Shown piece by piece: positions 9,453-19,723 of a stretch of DNA of 64,000 nt; the first letter of the stretch is position 1; each line of letters opens with the position of its first letter. The position numbers and the translations under genes were made by a program. Where the stretch lies: the NCBI GenBank assembly GCA_024698345.1, contig JAILRH010000083.1:27430-91429 (forward strand), given 5' to 3'. The notes below the pieces were generated by a model, which worked only from the letters and a program-made list of their open reading frames with translations, was not told where the DNA came from and did no database searches. The DNA is from Lachnospiraceae bacterium. GTDB lineage: Bacteria > Bacillota > Clostridia > Lachnospirales > Lachnospiraceae.

Positions 9453-9465
9453 TACATTGTCTTCC

Positions 9466-9494
9466 ATTATACCAAAATTAAGAGGATATGTAAA
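9466..9494 (-). promoter_or_regulatory. Sigma-A promoter of the gerW operon
   Basis: On the minus strand TTTACA (9489-9494), 17 nt, then an extended TGG-TATAAT -10 (9466-9471). Confidence 0.7.
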
Positions 9495-9530
9495 TCAACT
9501 TCACATATCTCCTGCTATTTGCATATTTCT

Positions 9531-10853
9531 TTACACATTTACTTTTTTCAAACTCAATTCGACAATAATTGCAAACTCATTATCTTTTACTTCTGTCTTA
9601 AATACTCCGTCATACTTATCCGCAACTTTCTTTATATTCTTTGTTCCGATACCGTGAGATTTTTTATCTTCTTTAGTAGTTTCAAGTTTCTGTGCGCTCT
9701 CAACCTGTGACTTGTCAATTGAATTGTGTTCTTCAATCCTGAGATATTTTTTACCTACGATAAAATTCAGTTTTATATATTTCGCACTCTCATCTGCCTG
9801 ACTGTTAACAGCCTCAACAGCATTCTTCAAAATATTTGAAATAACCACAACCAAATCATAATCTTCGATACTCAGATTCTCCTTTAAATTACCTGTAACG
9901 CTTACTTTGACATCTTCTTTTTTATTTGCGAGTATATTAGTTAACATTACATCGGCAATCCTGTTTCCTGTATGGAAAAGCTGCTTTCTGTTCCTATTCA
10001 GTTCTTCCGTCATCGTCGAGAGATACCTCTTACACTGTTCCACATCTCCGTTATCAAGATAATTTTCCAGGCACATAATATGATTGAGAACGTCATGTCT
10101 AAATCTTCTTGTATCCTCTTCATTCTTCAACACAAGTTCATAATAACTCTTTTGTTGCTCATTATATTTCTGAAGGATTCCGTTTTCATTTTCCAAAGAC
10201 ATTCTTGAAACTTCCAACATTATACCCTCTGCAGAAATAATAAATATACCGATACAGATTATTACAGCTACCGCAGTAATAATCTGATTAAGATTATGCA
10301 CTCCCTTGCCGTTTACAAAGACAACAATACCTACAATCAAAAACATCAGCATAAACAGAAGTATAGCCACTTCTATCAGTAGTTTCTTTGGTAGTTCCGA
10401 AAAATTAATATTGAACTTGAATCCTCTGATTGCTATAACTCCGCAACATATTATAACAATAAACGCTATAACTTTTTTGAAGATAAACATGTCCGCAATT
10501 CCCGGAACCAGCAAAATAACGAAGCCCTCAACCACACCTGCGATAATCTGACTTCCAATAAAAGATACAAAATATTCCTTTGCAGACAATTCACAGCAAA
10601 TTGCCAGCGCAACCATGTATACAACAATCTTTATTATTGCGGTCAGTCCCTCATTAGTTTTTATAAAGAGTAACTCTCTTATGTCCACAATCATCTGACC
10701 TGTATGGAAAGAAATGATAACTCCTCCAACGACCACAATCATTATAGCAACGATATTTCTCCATAGTGTCTTAGGCAGGAACTCTCTTTCTATCATACAC
10801 ATCAATACCAGTGCTGACATAAAATCTAACAATAATCCCAGTGTATCAACCAT
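9531..10853 (-). CDS. GHKL-family sensor histidine kinase, AgrC-like
   Basis: This roughly 440-residue protein has six or more N-terminal membrane segments (to about residue 210), then a coiled region and the phosphoacceptor box RRFRHDVLNH (His near 253). The ATPase N box is NILKNAVEA and a GIGTKNI loop follows. This is the architecture of AgrC/ComD kinases that sense peptides at the membrane. It overlaps the end of the LytTR regulator gene, so the two are translated together. The ATG at 10853 follows GGTGAGG; an ATG 12 nt upstream is also possible. No agrB-like processing gene is nearby. Confidence 0.88.
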   Translation of the reverse strand: MVDTLGLLLDFMSALVLMCMIEREFLPKTLWRNIVAIMIVVVGGVIISFHTGQMIVDIRELLFIKTNEGLTAIIKIVVYMVALAICCELSAKEYFVSFIGSQIIAGVVEGFVILLVPGIADMFIFKKVIAFIVIICCGVIAIRGFKFNINFSELPKKLLIEVAILLFMLMFLIVGIVVFVNGKGVHNLNQIITAVAVIICIGIFIISAEGIMLEVSRMSLENENGILQKYNEQQKSYYELVLKNEEDTRRFRHDVLNHIMCLENYLDNGDVEQCKRYLSTMTEELNRNRKQLFHTGNRIADVMLTNILANKKEDVKVSVTGNLKENLSIEDYDLVVVISNILKNAVEAVNSQADESAKYIKLNFIVGKKYLRIEEHNSIDKSQVESAQKLETTKEDKKSHGIGTKNIKKVADKYDGVFKTEVKDNEFAIIVELSLKKVNV

Positions 10854-11568
10854 AGACCTCACCATACATCAGGTCAAATTCTCTGACCTTGTCTTTAAAC
10901 TCATTTTTCTTTCTTCTGGAAACAGGGATAACCTCCCCGTTATCAAGATAAGCTCCTTTGTCATTTATATCATCAATAAATCTCACATTAACTATATATC
11001 CCTTGTGACATCTAAAAAACATCTTGTCATTCAAAAGATTTTCCCACTCCTCCATGGAACTCTCACTTCTGAATTTCATGTCATTGGAATTAGTATATAT
11101 CACCGTATCCCCGCTTTCCTTACAGACATATCTGATTTCTCTTTGCGGAATCTGATATGGTGTACCATATGACTTAAGTTCGATAACTTCATAACCTATT
11201 CTGCTTCTGGTAAAAGTATCGAGTCCCTCTTTTATTTCATCAAAATCTACAGGCTTTGTCATATATCTGAAAGCATTCACTCTATACCCTTCTTTGATTC
11301 GCTCAACATGAGTAGTCATGATAATAATATTGCAATTCTCCCATTTTTTCTGAAGATTTGCTGCTACTTCAATACCATCAATAGTAGGCATTTCCAAATC
11401 GAGAAAATACAAATCCATTCTGTTCTCCTCATCTATAAGCTTATTACCATCTGAATACTCATATATTTCCCATTTTTCAGTATTACAATTATCCTCATGA
11501 TACATCTTAAGATTCTCTTTTATACTCTCTCTAAAATGTTTCTGATCATCACAAATTGCTATCTTCAT
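10846..11568 (-). CDS. LytTR response regulator, AgrA-like
   Basis: This 240-residue regulator has a receiver domain starting MKIAICDDQ with the phosphoacceptor Asp57 in YFLDLEMP, and a C-terminal LytTR DNA-binding domain (from about 140; FRCHKGYIVNVRFID and the terminal IPVSRRKK are typical). The start has GGAG five bases upstream; longer in-frame starts exist. It forms a two-gene unit with the downstream GHKL kinase. LytTR proteins bind 9-bp direct repeats about 21 bp apart, and such a pair occurs at 12160-12189, some 600 bp upstream. An extended -10 (TGG-TATAAT, 11697-11702) could serve this gene. Confidence 0.92.
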   Translation of the reverse strand: MKIAICDDQKHFRESIKENLKMYHEDNCNTEKWEIYEYSDGNKLIDEENRMDLYFLDLEMPTIDGIEVAANLQKKWENCNIIIMTTHVERIKEGYRVNAFRYMTKPVDFDEIKEGLDTFTRSRIGYEVIELKSYGTPYQIPQREIRYVCKESGDTVIYTNSNDMKFRSESSMEEWENLLNDKMFFRCHKGYIVNVRFIDDINDKGAYLDNGEVIPVSRRKKNEFKDKVREFDLMYGEVYG

Positions 11569-11713
11569 ATTAACTCCATAATTCCCATTCAATTTCTCCG
11601 TCATTTGATAACCCCCATACAAATATATTTTATACTTTCAAACAAAACCCACATCAAAAATACGGAGAAGCATAATTCGTACACGATATTTCTATTATTA
11701 TACCACACCACAC

Positions 11714-11748
11714 GAAAAAAGGACAAGCACCAACACCTGCCCTTTTTA
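11714..11748 (-). terminator. Strong terminator between the 19-residue peptide and the regulator
   Basis: Read on the minus strand, AAAAAGGGCAGG and CTTGTCCTTTTT form a 12-bp stem (two G-U pairs) around an 8-nt loop, ending in a six-T run. It separates the small upstream transcript from the regulator-kinase operon. Confidence 0.85.
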
Positions 11749-12112
11749 CCTTTTTCGATTTTTCCTCATAATACTACTTCTTTCCGTGTATAATGTAGTA
11801 AAGAAAATCAAGAACACTAAATGTAGAAAGCATAAGCAATACCTCCTTATCATTCTTAAATAAATCCGTCCAAACCAACTAATACAAATGTATCAGAAGC
11901 CCCCTGCCAATACAATTGCCTATTTTTTCTACACCTATAAAAAATGAATACCCTCTTTAATTCAAATATCATCTTCTTATCTTGCTAGCGTTCCCCGCGC
12001 CTTATAGATTCGGCGCAGGAAATAAATAAGAATACAGTTTCTAATATACGGCTACCCCATGCCGTGATTAGAAGGTCAATACATATAGATATCTTCTCCA
12101 TATCTTTATGTT
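11715..12112 (-). ncRNA. Predicted short transcript between the LytTR promoter and terminator
   Basis: A promoter at 12119-12148 and a terminator at 11714-11748 bracket about 400 nt on the minus strand with no long gene. The interval contains hairpins ACGGC-N8-GCCGT (around 12050-12065) and GCGCC-N10-GGCGC (around 11997-12016), and near its end the 19-residue peptide gene. A regulated structured RNA that also encodes a small peptide would resemble staphylococcal RNAIII in plan. This is inferred from signals; no sequence homology is claimed. Confidence 0.35.
11774..11833 (-). CDS. 19-residue peptide upstream of the LytTR/GHKL pair
   Basis: The frame reads MLSTFSVLDFLYYIIHGKK then stop. A perfect AAGGAGG lies eight bases before the ATG, one of the best ribosome sites in the window, and a strong terminator follows 26 nt after the stop. 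The peptide is hydrophobic with a basic C-terminus and has no Cys, so it is not a classical AgrD thiolactone precursor. It could be an unmodified signal peptide for the adjacent AgrC-like kinase, a small amphipathic membrane peptide, or a leader peptide. Function is inferred from position only. Confidence 0.55.
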   Translation of the reverse strand: MLSTFSVLDFLYYIIHGKK

Positions 12113-12118
12113 ACTACA

Positions 12119-12189
12119 ATTATATAATTATATTTTCCAAGCAATCAACCGTCTCCCCCACAAACGGTATCATTTACCCCGTGAACGGT
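12119..12189 (-). promoter_or_regulatory. LytTR-type direct repeat and promoter
   Basis: On the minus strand ACCGTTCAC (12181-12189) and ACCGTTTGT (12160-12168) are 21 bp apart, the spacing known for LytTR regulators such as AgrA and ComE, whose half-sites resemble ACAGTTAAG. Flanking GGGG(A/T)AA is repeated too. Eleven bases downstream lies TTGATT (12143-12148), 18 nt, then TATAAT (12119-12124). The arrangement fits activation by the nearby LytTR regulator. Confidence 0.6.
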
Positions 12190-12228
12190 ATTAATTTCCC
12201 CTCGAATGACAACATATCCTTTCCAAAT

Positions 12229-13722
12229 TCATCGATAATAAATATCGCATAAATATCTCAATCTCTCTATATGCTTGTCATCGAACTGATTCTTACTCAT
12301 TCTCCATCGCCAGTTTGTTCCCATTGATGAAGGAAGATTCATCCTTCCTCTGTTACCAACTTTTAAAACGTCCTGCATCTGGAATATTACAACATCAGCA
12401 ACACTCATATATGCCAGTCTGAATAATTCATCCACCAGTTCATCCAGGCTGTTATTTCTAACCCTCAAAAACTCTCGGATATATCCCAGTTCCCAATCCT
12501 GTTTCTGACTGTAATAACCTATCAATGTATCATTATCGTGTGTTCCACCGTATACAACCGAATTCTTCTTCCAAAAATATGGAAGATGACTGTTCTTTCT
12601 GTCTCCATCGAAAGCAAACTCAATTACTTTCATTCCTGGATATCCACTCTTCTCAAGAACTTCCACAGCCTCCGGCATTTCCACTCCCAAATCCTCAGCA
12701 ATAATTTTTTTATCGCCAACAGCTTCATTTATTGCCTTTACAAGTTTCATTCCCGGTCCAAGAATATATTCACCCTTCACTGCATCCTCATACTCTGCAG
12801 GAATTGAGTAATATTTTACCATTCCAAGGAAATGATCAATCCTAATGATGTCATAAAGAGCTGCTGAATGACTCATTCGCATTCTCCACCATTTAAAATC
12901 ATCTGCCTCCATCTTCTTCCAATCATAAAGCGGATTTCCCCATCTCTGACCTAGTGCCGAAAACATATCAGGCGGTACTCCCGCAACACTCTTAGGATTC
13001 AAATCCTTGTCCATCTGGAACATAGATGTATTTGCCCATACATCCGCAGAATCAAGGGCAACATATATCGGAATATCGCCAATGATTGATATATTCAACT
13101 TATTGGTGTATTCCTTTAATTTGTTCCACTGTTCAAAGAATTTAAACTGAAGGAACTTCCAGAATTCAGTATCTTCCGCCAAAATTTTCTTATACTTAGC
13201 CATCGCTTCAGGCTTGCGTCTTTTAATATCTTCATCCCACTTTTGCCAGGAAACATTGTCGAAGTGATTTTTACATGCCATATAAAGCGCATAATCATCC
13301 AACCATTCTTTGTTTTTTTGAAGAAATGTATTGTACTCTTTTGTTCCTGAATGTTTACTATTTTCAAATGCCTTTCTTAGAACCGAAAATCTGTAATAGT
13401 ACATATTTCCGAAATCAACAAGGTCTTCGTCATACACCCATCTAATACATTCAACGTCTGCTTTTTCTAACAATCCCTCCTCAATCAACGTATCGATATC
13501 AATAAAGTAGGGATTTCCCGCAAATGCGGAAAAAGAAGAATATGGACTGTCCCCATAACTAGTAGGACCAAGGGGCAAAACCTGCCAATACTTCTGTCCC
13601 GCTTTAGAAAGCTGTTCTGCGAACTTATACGCTTCCTTCCCAAATGTTCCAATACCGTATGGTGATGGTAAACTGCTTATGTGCAGTAGAACACCTGCAC
13701 CTCTCTCTAAATAACTGCTCAT
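12229..13722 (-). CDS. malQ: 4-alpha-glucanotransferase (amylomaltase)
   Basis: This 497-residue GH77 enzyme disproportionates maltodextrins. The family start RGAGVLLHISSLPSPYGIGTFG and the segments GDIPIYVALDSADVWAN (Asp nucleophile region), IRIDHFLGMVKYYSIP, AEDLGVEMPE and GGTHDNDTL are all present. AGGAGA precedes the ATG at 13722. The C-terminus LPSSMGTNWRWRM is typical. It appears to be a stand-alone gene; no maltose transporter is adjacent. Confidence 0.95.
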   Translation of the reverse strand: MSSYLERGAGVLLHISSLPSPYGIGTFGKEAYKFAEQLSKAGQKYWQVLPLGPTSYGDSPYSSFSAFAGNPYFIDIDTLIEEGLLEKADVECIRWVYDEDLVDFGNMYYYRFSVLRKAFENSKHSGTKEYNTFLQKNKEWLDDYALYMACKNHFDNVSWQKWDEDIKRRKPEAMAKYKKILAEDTEFWKFLQFKFFEQWNKLKEYTNKLNISIIGDIPIYVALDSADVWANTSMFQMDKDLNPKSVAGVPPDMFSALGQRWGNPLYDWKKMEADDFKWWRMRMSHSAALYDIIRIDHFLGMVKYYSIPAEYEDAVKGEYILGPGMKLVKAINEAVGDKKIIAEDLGVEMPEAVEVLEKSGYPGMKVIEFAFDGDRKNSHLPYFWKKNSVVYGGTHDNDTLIGYYSQKQDWELGYIREFLRVRNNSLDELVDELFRLAYMSVADVVIFQMQDVLKVGNRGRMNLPSSMGTNWRWRMSKNQFDDKHIERLRYLCDIYYR

Positions 13723-13830
13723 CAAATTTATCTCCTGTCTCACTTTTAAGAATAATATAAAACGCTTCACATTTTTCACATTTCATTGTATTTGCATGTA
13801 TGGCTTTCGTGATTATTTTTAACAATCACT

Positions 13831-14730
13831 TTAGTTATGTGTATGTGTAAATAAATGATCCTGACAATACTCTTTTCCACCTGAACATTTCGAACAATAT
13901 CTGAATGTCAGATTCGGGTCATCGAGTTCCGTTCTGCCACATATAGCACATTTATGTCTGGCTCCGTTTTCGTAAGTAAAAGCCTTATTTGCCTCTTTAA
14001 TTTTTCGCTTGTATTCATGTTTTCTTTTTATGTTGCCCGGGCTCACTTTTGAGTAATTTCTAGTTGTAAGGAAAAATACCAAAAAGTTTAACAATGAAAA
14101 TACTATCATTATTTTTCTTGGCCATGGAGATGTTATAAAATCAAATATAATTTCAGCTCCATACAAAAATCCAAGCCATTTTATTTTAAGCGGTAACACA
14201 AAATATAAGAGAATTTCCATGTCAGGATATGTCGCTGCAAATGCCAGCAATATAGAAGTTGTAACATAATAAGTACTCACAACCTGTCCGACAACCTGTC
14301 CTGATGCACTTGCAACTTCGGCAATCCCAACATCAGCTCCCGCACCGCCAAACTCTCCCTGCAAATATAGAATGACTAAAAAATAAGTTATAATTGCTCC
14401 TATTATTGTAAATATAACGCCGGAAAAAATATATAAATTATATCTGAAAGCTCCCCATGTGTGTTCAAGAGATGTGCCTAGCTGATAATAAAAATATAAC
14501 ATAATGGCAGCAAACAGTACATTGTAGCCTTCCGGTATCAACAACATCCAGGTAACAATTCTCCAAACCTGTCCGTGAATAATCAGGTATGGATTAAACG
14601 CCATAAGTTCATATAAATTAGGACTGAACATTGTTGCAACATAGCCAATAATATAACCTACAATCAAATACAGTGAAAGGTTACTTATTGCATATTTTCC
14701 GTATTTTCTTTCTAATTTATTCAACCACAT
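13831..14730 (-). CDS. Rhomboid-like membrane protein with a C-terminal zinc-binding tail
   Basis: This 299-residue protein has about six membrane segments with a rhomboid/Der1-like layout (INPxL-type loop, GQVWRIVTWMLLIP, then YYQLGTSLEHTWGAFRYNLYIFSG and a late ILLAFAATYPDMEILLYFVLPLKIKWLG). I cannot find the GxSG serine motif or a matching histidine, so it is probably an inactive rhomboid fold. After a basic linker the tail carries CAICGRTELDDPNLTFRYCSKC, a CxxC...CxxC zinc site, and a His/Cys end. The start follows AGGAG. A role in membrane protein handling is only a guess. Confidence 0.75.
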   Translation of the reverse strand: MWLNKLERKYGKYAISNLSLYLIVGYIIGYVATMFSPNLYELMAFNPYLIIHGQVWRIVTWMLLIPEGYNVLFAAIMLYFYYQLGTSLEHTWGAFRYNLYIFSGVIFTIIGAIITYFLVILYLQGEFGGAGADVGIAEVASASGQVVGQVVSTYYVTTSILLAFAATYPDMEILLYFVLPLKIKWLGFLYGAEIIFDFITSPWPRKIMIVFSLLNFLVFFLTTRNYSKVSPGNIKRKHEYKRKIKEANKAFTYENGARHKCAICGRTELDDPNLTFRYCSKCSGGKEYCQDHLFTHTHN

Positions 14731-15056
14731 ATATTTTCTCCTTCCAATATCTCCCATTTCTAAAATTATTATTACAAACTATTATTAACAGCTTTTAGAA
14801 TCGGGAGTCTTCCCATTCTGAGAAAAAACATTTTAACTCTGTGTTCTTGAAACTCTTTTATAATATCAAAAAAAGTATGTCGGATTCAAGTCATTCTCGT
14901 TTTTTCTTATTTCTTTTTTATCTTTTTACTTAACACCATATTATTTTTTTATGCTTTGCTTTTTTCACTTTATCACTCTACTGAAATTCCATTTTATTTA
15001 TGCAAAAAAATGTTTTTAATACTTTTACAATTATCAAACAACTTCTTATTAAGATG

Positions 15057-15084
15057 TTGTTTTTTTACAATCTTGTGATATAAT
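15057..15084 (+). promoter_or_regulatory. Promoter of the activase fusion gene
   Basis: TTGTTT (15057-15062), 16 nt, TATAAT (15079-15084), 57 nt before the start codon. An AAACAAC/GTTGTTT hairpin overlaps the -35. The rest of the 14731-15140 interval is AT-rich and I see no gene in it. Confidence 0.6.
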
Positions 15085-15140
15085 GTGCAATGGCGTATTA
15101 TTTATGCCAATCATTTAGATAAGAAGAAAGGTATAAACCT

Positions 15141-18100
15141 ATGAATTCACAAAAGAATTATAGTCTCGGAATTGATATCGGCTCTACCACTGTTAAGATT
15201 GCCATTTTGGATTCCGAAAAAAAGATACTATTTTCAGATTACGAAAGACATTATGCGAACATTCAGGAAACACTCGCATCACTTTTAAAAAAGGCCAAGG
15301 ATTCTCTTGGTTCAATAATGCTTTCACCTATGATTACAGGTTCAGGTGGACTTACTCTTTCAAAACACTTAGAGGTTCCGTTTGTTCAGGAGGTTGTCGC
15401 TGTATCTACAGCCCTTGAAGACTACGCTCCTCAGACAGACGTTGCCATTGAGCTTGGTGGAGAAGATGCGAAAATCATATATTTTTCTAACGGAATCGAA
15501 CAACGTATGAATGGTATCTGTGCCGGTGGTACAGGTTCTTTTATAGACCAGATGGCTTCTCTTTTACAGACAGATGCCGCCGGTCTTAATGAGTACGCCA
15601 AAAATTATCAGGCAATTTATCCAATTGCTGCAAGATGTGGTGTCTTTGCTAAAACAGACATTCAGCCACTTATAAATGAAGGTGCGACAAAAGAAGACCT
15701 TGCCGCTTCTATTTTCCAGGCAGTTGTAAACCAAACAATATCAGGTCTGGCCTGCGGTAAGCCAATTCGTGGTACTGTCGCATTTTTGGGTGGCCCTCTT
15801 CACTTCCTTACAGAATTGAAGAACGCTTTTATAAGAACACTCAAATTGGATGATGAACACATTGTTGCTCCTGATCATTCCCATCTTTTTGCAGCTACAG
15901 GGGCAGCTCTCAATCACGATGAAAAGATCACTGTTTCCATCGACGATTTATACCGTAAATTATCTGAAGGTGTAAGCATGGAAATGGAAATCAAACGAAT
16001 GGAGCCACTTTTTGAAAACCAGGCTGCATATGATGAATTTACAAAACGCCATGAGAAACACTGTGTAAAAAAAGCTGACCTTGAGACTTACAAAGGTGAT
16101 TGTTTCCTCGGTATAGACTCAGGTTCCACAACAACAAAAGCTGCCGTTGTAGGTGAGGACGGAACTCTTCTCTACTCATTTTACAGCAGCAACAATGGTA
16201 ATCCTTTAGCTACTATTATAGGAGCTATCAAAGATATTTATTCAAAATTACCTGAAGGTTCAAAAATTGTACATTCTTGCTCAACAGGTTATGGAGAAGC
16301 ACTTATCAAAGCCGCTCTCATGCTGGATGAAGGCGAGGTTGAGACTGTAGCTCACTACTATGCTGCAGCATTCTTTGAGCCTGACGTTGACTGCATCCTA
16401 GACATCGGCGGACAGGACATGAAATGTATCAAGATAAAAGAGAACACAGTTGACAGCGTTCAGCTTAATGAAGCATGTTCTTCCGGATGTGGTTCTTTCA
16501 TTGAGACTTTTGCAAAATCTCTTAATTATTCGGTACAGGACTTTGCTAAAGAAGCTTTATTTGCAAAAAATCCAACCGACCTCGGAACAAGATGTACTGT
16601 ATTTATGAATTCAAATGTTAAGCAGGCTCAAAAAGAAGGTGCTTCAGTTGCCGACATTTCTTCAGGTCTCGCTTATTCGGTTATAAAGAATGCCTTATAT
16701 AAGGTTATAAAAATTACTGACGCATCAGACCTTGGTAAGAAGGTTGTTGTTCAAGGTGGTACTTTCTACAATGATGCTGTACTTAGAAGTTTTGAGAAGA
16801 TTGCAGGCTGTGAAGCCATAAGACCTGACATTGCAGGTATCATGGGTGCCTTCGGTGCTGCTCTTATTGCAAGAGAACGCTATAAAGGCGAAGCATCTAC
16901 TATGCTTTCTATAGACGCAATCAACAACTTTGAATACACAACATCCATGACAAGATGTAAGGGATGCACAAACAACTGTCTCCTTACAATCAACAAATTC
17001 AGTGATAACAGACGCTTTATCAGCGGAAATCGTTGTGAAAAAGGAATTGGTGGTCAGAAGAACAAAGAAAATATACCAAATCTTTTTGAATATAAATACG
17101 AGAGAATGTTTGATTATAAACCTCTTGATCCTGACACTGCAAAGCGTGGTGTTGTTGGTATTCCAAGAGTTCTTAACATGTATGAAAACTTCCCATTCTG
17201 GGCTGTTTTCTTCAAGGAGTTAGGTTACAGTGTTAAATTATCTCCGAAGTCGACACGAAAGATTTACGAACTTGGTATCGAATCAATTCCAAGTGAATCC
17301 GAATGCTATCCTGCAAAGATAGTTCACGGTCATGTTATGTGGCTTTTACAGGAAGGTGTCAAATTCATTTTCTATCCTTGTATTCCATACGAGAGAAAAG
17401 AAACTCCTGACGCCAACAACCACTACAACTGCCCTATCGTTACATCTTATGCAGAGAATATCAAAAATAACGTTGAAGAATTAAATGATCCGGAAATAAG
17501 ATTTATGAATCCTTTCATGGCTCTTACTGATGAAGATACAATCACAGCAAGACTCGTTGAAGTGTTTACAAAGAAATGTGATATTCCGGAAGATGAAATA
17601 AAAGCCGCAGCTCACAGAGGCTGGAAAGAATTGCTGAAGTCAAGAGCTGACATGAGACAGAAGGGTGAAGAAGTTCTCAAGTATCTGAAGGACAACAACA
17701 AACGCGGTATCGTTCTTGCCGGTCGCCCATACCACATCGACCCTGAGATTAACCACGGTATTCCTGAGATGATTAATTCATACGGTATTGCAGTTTTAAC
17801 TGAAGATTCAATTTCTCATCTTGCAAAGGTTGAACGTCCTCTTATCGTATCAGATCAGTGGATGTATCACTCAAGACTTTATGCTGCAGCAAACTACGTC
17901 AAAACAAGAGATGACTTGGATCTTATTCAGTTGAACTCATTCGGATGCGGTCTTGACGCTGTTACTACAGACTGTGTAAGCGATATCCTTTCTCGTTCAG
18001 GAAAGATTTACACTGTACTTAAGATTGACGAAGTAAACAACTTAGGTGCTGCACGCATCAGAATACGTTCTCTTCTTTCCGCCATAAGAGTTAGAGAAGA

Positions 18101-19478
18101 AAAGAATTATTCAAGACAGATTGCTCCTTCAGCCATCAAAAAAGTTGAATTCACAAAGCAAATGTTTGATGATAAGTATACAATTCTCACACCACAGATG
18201 AGTCCAATTCACTTTACAATGCTTGAGAGTGCACTGAATTCATGCGGATTCAATTTCGAAGTATTGCCAAGTGACAATTCATGTGTAGATGTGGGATTAA
18301 AGTATGTTAACAACGATGCATGTTATCCATCTCTTATTGTTGTAGGTCAGATTATGGAAGCTCTTCTTTCCGGAAAATATGACTTAAATAAGACTGCCGT
18401 AATCATCACTCAGACAGGTGGTGGTTGTCGTGCAACCAACTATATCGGATTTATCAGACGTGCCCTTGAAAAGGCAGGCCTTGAACACATTCCTGTAGTT
18501 TCATTAAGTTTTTCGGGAATAGAAAAAAACAGCGGATTCAAGCTCACACCTACTTTTGCTGTCAAAGCAGTTCAGGCAGTTCTCTACGGCGACTTATTTA
18601 TGAGAGTTGTATATAGAACACGTCCTTATGAGTTAAACAAAGGTGAGACAGATGCCCTTCACAAAAAATGGGAAGAAAAGCTCTGCAAGGAATTAGCTCA
18701 AAAAGGTATGCACATGGGACGTTTCAAGAGAAACATGAGAAAGATTGTTGAGGAATTTGACAAAATTCCTGTATCAGATGAAAAGAAACCACGTGTTGGT
18801 ATTGTAGGAGAAATCTTAGTTAAGTTCTCTCCTACAGCCAATAACGACTTAGTTGCCCTGTTGGAAAAAGAAGGAGCTGAAGCAGTTATGCCTGATCTTA
18901 TTGACTTCTTCCTATACGGTTTCAGAAACGCTTCATTTAAGGTTGCAAAACTCGGTTTTGATCCAAAGATTCTGAGACTTAACAACTTGGGAATAAAGGC
19001 AATTGAGTGGGCAAGAGGTTCTGCCAAAAAGGCTCTTATTAAGAGTAAACACTTCTACCCTACTGCAGACATCTGGGATATGGCAGATATGACAAAAGAT
19101 ATCGTATCAATCGGAAACCAGACAGGTGAAGGCTGGTTCTTAACCGGTGAAATGCTTCACCTAATTCACGATGATGTTCCAAATATCGTTTGTACACAGC
19201 CTTTTGCATGCCTTCCTAACCACATTGTTGGTAAAGGCGTAATCAAGAAATTGAGAAACCTTCATCCAGAGGCAAATATTGTAGCCGTTGACTACGATCC
19301 GGGTGCCAGTGAAGTAAATCAGCTTAACCGTATCAAACTTATGCTTGCAACTGCAAATAAACGTTTGAAATCAAATAATGACAACACTTCCGGCAACAGC
19401 ACAAATGATGTAACTTCAAAAGATAATATAATCCACAAAGATTCAGTTAATAAATCTGAAAATTTGCAGGGTGCATAA
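15141..19478 (+). CDS. 2-hydroxyacyl-CoA dehydratase activase, tandem ASKHA fusion
   Basis: This 1445-residue fusion begins with an HgdC-type ATPase domain ([10 protein letters not shown] at 10-19; cluster ligands Cys127 in [11 protein letters not shown] and Cys166 in RCGVF, matching the known HgdC pattern). A second ASKHA domain starts near 325 ([16 protein letters not shown], then [15 protein letters not shown] and [10 protein letters not shown]). A cysteine cluster CKGCTNNC precedes a long region with DUF2229 and HgdB-like segments ([51 protein letters not shown]). Such proteins use ATP and low-potential electrons to drive radical-type reductions. No dehydratase subunits lie beside it, so the substrate is unknown. 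It is the only long chromosomal gene on the plus strand. Confidence 0.88.
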   Translation: MNSQKNYSLGIDIGSTTVKIAILDSEKKILFSDYERHYANIQETLASLLKKAKDSLGSIMLSPMITGSGGLTLSKHLEVPFVQEVVAVSTALEDYAPQTDVAIELGGEDAKIIYFSNGIEQRMNGICAGGTGSFIDQMASLLQTDAAGLNEYAKNYQAIYPIAARCGVFAKTDIQPLINEGATKEDLAASIFQAVVNQTISGLACGKPIRGTVAFLGGPLHFLTELKNAFIRTLKLDDEHIVAPDHSHLFAATGAALNHDEKITVSIDDLYRKLSEGVSMEMEIKRMEPLFENQAAYDEFTKRHEKHCVKKADLETYKGDCFLGIDSGSTTTKAAVVGEDGTLLYSFYSSNNGNPLATIIGAIKDIYSKLPEGSKIVHSCSTGYGEALIKAALMLDEGEVETVAHYYAAAFFEPDVDCILDIGGQDMKCIKIKENTVDSVQLNEACSSGCGSFIETFAKSLNYSVQDFAKEALFAKNPTDLGTRCTVFMNSNVKQAQKEGASVADISSGLAYSVIKNALYKVIKITDASDLGKKVVVQGGTFYNDAVLRSFEKIAGCEAIRPDIAGIMGAFGAALIARERYKGEASTMLSIDAINNFEYTTSMTRCKGCTNNCLLTINKFSDNRRFISGNRCEKGIGGQKNKENIPNLFEYKYERMFDYKPLDPDTAKRGVVGIPRVLNMYENFPFWAVFFKELGYSVKLSPKSTRKIYELGIESIPSESECYPAKIVHGHVMWLLQEGVKFIFYPCIPYERKETPDANNHYNCPIVTSYAENIKNNVEELNDPEIRFMNPFMALTDEDTITARLVEVFTKKCDIPEDEIKAAAHRGWKELLKSRADMRQKGEEVLKYLKDNNKRGIVLAGRPYHIDPEINHGIPEMINSYGIAVLTEDSISHLAKVERPLIVSDQWMYHSRLYAAANYVKTRDDLDLIQLNSFGCGLDAVTTDCVSDILSRSGKIYTVLKIDEVNNLGAARIRIRSLLSAIRVREEKNYSRQIAPSAIKKVEFTKQMFDDKYTILTPQMSPIHFTMLESALNSCGFNFEVLPSDNSCVDVGLKYVNNDACYPSLIVVGQIMEALLSGKYDLNKTAVIITQTGGGCRATNYIGFIRRALEKAGLEHIPVVSLSFSGIEKNSGFKLTPTFAVKAVQAVLYGDLFMRVVYRTRPYELNKGETDALHKKWEEKLCKELAQKGMHMGRFKRNMRKIVEEFDKIPVSDEKKPRVGIVGEILVKFSPTANNDLVALLEKEGAEAVMPDLIDFFLYGFRNASFKVAKLGFDPKILRLNNLGIKAIEWARGSAKKALIKSKHFYPTADIWDMADMTKDIVSIGNQTGEGWFLTGEMLHLIHDDVPNIVCTQPFACLPNHIVGKGVIKKLRNLHPEANIVAVDYDPGASEVNQLNRIKLMLATANKRLKSNNDNTSGNSTNDVTSKDNIIHKDSVNKSENLQGA

Positions 19479-19519
19479 TTTCAATAATTCTCTCGGCATT
19501 CCTCAATGCGACAGAGATA

Positions 19520-19559
19520 AAAAATGTCAGGAACCATAAAACGTGTTCCTGACATTTTT
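19520..19559. terminator. Bidirectional terminator after the activase gene
   Basis: Perfect 15-nt arms (AAAAATGTCAGGAAC, 19520-19534, and its complement, 19545-19559) around a 10-nt loop. A and T runs on both sides suit either strand. Confidence 0.88.
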
Positions 19560-19586
19560 AACATTATATATATTTTTTGTTGCTAA

Positions 19587-19722
19587 CAACTCATCCAACA
19601 TCTACTTGAAGTGGTACCAATCTCACATCTGATATTTACTTGAAGTGGTACCAGTCTCACATCTGATATTTATTTGAAATGATACCAATCTCACATCTGG
19701 TATTTATTTGAAATAGAGGTCA
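19587..19722. repeat. 34-bp tandem repeat array, four copies
   Basis: Units TCTCACATCTGATATTTACT plus TGAAGTGGTACCAG start at 19621, 19655 and 19689 with an exact 34-bp period, and a partial copy begins near 19587. TGGTACCA within the unit is palindromic. The last copy runs up to the stop codon of the phosphatase gene on the minus strand. Confidence 0.85.
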
Positions 19723-19723
19723 T

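Noticed and set aside
11985-12101. 38-residue frame in the LytTR-controlled interval
   Set aside because: No ribosome site and a start only about 10 nt from the predicted transcript start; its sequence overlaps both hairpins. Kept only as a low-probability alternative.
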